Assembly (NCBI GenBank): GCA_001899585.1
Contig: MKWE01000009.1
Location: forward strand, 46,660 to 110,659
Reading direction: 5' to 3'
Length of the DNA stretch: 64,000 nucleotides
Source of the DNA: Rhodospirillales bacterium 70-18
GTDB taxonomy: Bacteria > Pseudomonadota > Alphaproteobacteria > Acetobacterales > Acetobacteraceae
Shown here: one piece after another, positions 60,347 through 64,000 of the stretch
Numbering within the stretch: position 1 is the stretch's first letter
Layout of the letters: each line of letters starts with the position of its first letter
Notes under the pieces: model-generated
The model's input: the letters and a program-made list of their open reading frames with translations, nothing else
Told to the model about the DNA's origin: nothing
Database searches by the model: none
Program-made: the position numbers and the translations under genes

Positions 60347-61249
60347 TCAGGCCGCCACGGCGTGCATGGGGCGGAGGAATTCGGGCGTGAACAGCCTGGT
60401 CGCCATCACCTGGCAGCGCAGCATCAGCCGCTCCTCATGCGGCAGGTAGTCGGCGATGGCCTGGTGGATGGTGCCGATATGGTCCCATACCAGCAGGTCC
60501 TTCACCCGCCAAGTGTGCAGGTAGCGGTATTGCGGCTGCAACTGGTGGGCGAACAGGATATCCAGCATCCGGGCGCTCTCGTCGGGCGGCAATTCGTTGA
60601 TGCGCATGGTGTAGCCGGGGTTGGCGTAGAGCACCTTCCGGCCGGTGAGCGGATGGGTCAGGAACAGCGGATGGATGGCCGGCGGGCGCTTGGCGCGCTG
60701 CTCGGGCGTCATCGGCTTGCGGGTGCTGCCGGGGCGGGCGACCATCATCGACCAGAACTTGTCGAAATCATGCGTCGCGGTGGCATTGGCGAGCCGCGAC
60801 CTGATCTCCTCCGGCAGGCCCTCGTAGGCGGCGTGCATGTTGGCGAACTCGGTGCCGCCCAGCGCCCGGCCGTTGCGCACCGGCACCTTCACGCCGTACA
60901 GCACGTTCACGAAGCCGACCACGTCGCGGTAGGACATGTCGGTGTGCCAGTCCTGCCCGGCGTCGGGCAGGCCGATATACTCGCCGCCTTCCTTCACGTT
61001 GGACAGCACGCCCACCTCCGGCACGTCGGCGCGGCGGCGTTCGCCGATGCCGGCCTGGATGTCGCCGAAGCGCTCGGAGAAGTCCTTGAGCTGTCGCGCA
61101 TCCAGCTCCTGGTCGGGGAAGCGCAGCACGCCGTGGCGGCCGAGGGCGGCCAGGAGGTGGCCGAACACCGCGTCGGTCATCGGGCGTGCCGCGTCGAACC
61201 CCTCGATGGTGGCACCCAGGATGGCGTCGTTCGGTCTGACGGTGAACAT
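60347..61249 (-). CDS. TauD/TfdA-family 2-oxoglutarate-dependent dioxygenase
   Basis: A 300-residue Fe(II)/2-oxoglutarate dioxygenase of TauD length. DAGQDWHTDMSYRD near residue 95 supplies the metal-binding His and Asp, and HIGTIHQAIADY at about 261 supplies the distal His, with an Arg in HEERLMLR as a likely 2-oxoglutarate contact. YANPGYTMRINEL is typical of the family. It hydroxylates a small molecule such as a sulfonate, phenoxy acid or ether, with loss of CO2. ATG 61249 is preceded by GGGAGGA. First gene of the catabolic operon, divergent from maeB. Confidence 0.9.
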   Translation of the reverse strand: MFTVRPNDAILGATIEGFDAARPMTDAVFGHLLAALGRHGVLRFPDQELDARQLKDFSERFGDIQAGIGERRRADVPEVGVLSNVKEGGEYIGLPDAGQDWHTDMSYRDVVGFVNVLYGVKVPVRNGRALGGTEFANMHAAYEGLPEEIRSRLANATATHDFDKFWSMMVARPGSTRKPMTPEQRAKRPPAIHPLFLTHPLTGRKVLYANPGYTMRINELPPDESARMLDILFAHQLQPQYRYLHTWRVKDLLVWDHIGTIHQAIADYLPHEERLMLRCQVMATRLFTPEFLRPMHAVAA

Positions 61250-61458
61250 CGCGCATTTCCTCCCGTTATTGTGGCGCCGTCCGGTCGTGGCGCCGCGCTG
61301 TTGGCGTGACTGTAGCGGTTTGGCCGCGCCGCGCCAGACCGCGCCCGGGGTGGGCGATCGCTGCGCCATTGGCCGTGTGGCTAACCTTCTTCCTCCGGCA
61401 GTTGCATGCGCCGGCCTTCGCGCCGATCCTGCACCCCACCTGAAGCGACGGGACGGAC

Positions 61459-63747
<2,289 letters not shown>

Positions 63748-63762
63748 GAGCGCAGGAAGCGA

Positions 63763-63805
63763 GTTCTTTTTTGGAAAAAAGAACCAAAAAACTTCTATTC
63801 GTTTG
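63763..63805 (+). repeat. AT-rich interspersed element, copy D (first hairpin only)
   Basis: It begins 15 nt after the maeB stop. GTTCTTTTTT / AAAAAAGAAC (63763-63784, loop GG) is followed by CAAAAAACTTCTATTCG, then the likeness ends. The central and second hairpins are missing, so this is a truncated copy, or the ancestral single-terminator form. Confidence 0.8.
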
Positions 63806-63844
63806 GCGTTTGCGTGACGCGCGTGCGGGGGGCGCGGTGGGGCT

Positions 63845-64000
63845 GTGATTTTTCTTTTGCTCGGGTTCGCGTCGCTGGTGGTGCTGATGTTCTCGCTCGG
63901 CATGTTCAGCCGGGCGCAGGTTGCCAGCATCAAGCAGTTCGGCATCTGGACGGCGGCGATCGGCGGGCTGCTGCTGGCGGTGATGCTGTTCCTGACCGGG
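63845..64000 (+). CDS. membrane protein, 5' part only (possible J-domain protein)
   Basis: A frame open from GTG 63845 to the window edge encodes 52 residues with two hydrophobic segments (IFLLLGFASLVVLMF, then IWTAAIGGLLLAVMLFLTG). This resembles the N-terminal membrane part of small alphaproteobacterial proteins that carry a C-terminal DnaJ domain, but that part lies outside the window. The ribosome-binding site is weak (GGTGGGG). Confidence 0.5.
   Translation, partial: MIFLLLGFASLVVLMFSLGMFSRAQVASIKQFGIWTAAIGGLLLAVMLFLTG

Overview
This is a 64 kb high-GC window (about 70% by eye) from what looks like an alphaproteobacterial chromosome, most likely Acetobacteraceae or another Rhodospirillales lineage. 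Three things suggest this: FlbT and FlaF beside flagellin (alphaproteobacterial flagellin regulators), a FdsG-FdsB fusion formate dehydrogenase of the Methylorubrum FDH1 type, and a gene set rich in ABC uptake systems and small-molecule catabolism. The taxonomic placement is inference; there is no rRNA or tRNA in the window. I found no CRISPR array and no tRNA.

Layout. 1-900: an alpha/beta hydrolase. 900-1974: no intact gene, only decayed C-terminal pieces of a serine recombinase. 1975-7307: a divergon built on an IclR regulator. To the left run an NMT1/SsuA-type ABC permease, its binding protein, a short-chain dehydrogenase (SDR) and a dimeric alpha-beta-barrel protein. To the right run the regulator, the transporter ATPase and a SIS-domain isomerase-like protein. 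A palindrome sits just before iclR. 7308-9265: a graveyard of mobile DNA with an orphan PIN toxin, the tail of its antitoxin, a 5'-truncated IS5-type transposase with a frameshift run, a cut and frameshifted RpiR regulator and an IS3 tail. 9266-15074: a DOPA-dioxygenase-like protein, an unrecognised tandem-duplicated protein, and a thiamine-diphosphate operon (E1 alpha, E1 beta, acetolactate-synthase-like enzyme, SDR). 15219-21198: 6-phosphogluconate dehydrogenase and gluconokinase, then NAD-dependent formate dehydrogenase ending in a strong hairpin. 21297-28151: a PLP sulfur-amino-acid lyase and a dipeptide-type ABC operon. 28300-37177: a two-domain hydrolase, an atypical SDR, a DsbA/FrnE-like protein, an acyl-CoA synthetase (NDP-forming), a paaG-paaI-paaK-like trio and an amidohydrolase. 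37367-41778: a general L-amino-acid ABC operon (aapJQMP). 41794-55030: a flagellar block (flgD, fliK, flgE, flgK, flgL, flagellin, flbT, flaF, DUF1217) followed by a TPR methyltransferase and a TPR/GT41 glycosyltransferase that probably modify flagellin. 55140-61249: a BKACE enzyme, an M19 dipeptidase, an aldo-keto reductase, and a TauD / FAH / Ldh2-type catabolic operon with a small conserved protein. 61459-63747: MaeB-type malic enzyme. 63845-64000: the start of a membrane protein.

The most unusual signal is an AT-rich interspersed element (four recognisable copies, one doubtful) placed 10-15 nt after stop codons. It consists of two short perfect A/T hairpins flanking a variable third stem. 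The second point of interest is the TPR-methyltransferase / TPR-glycosyltransferase pair attached to the flagellin genes. The third is the unrecognised protein with two copies of a SHGG...DAGIG domain next to the thiamine-diphosphate operon.
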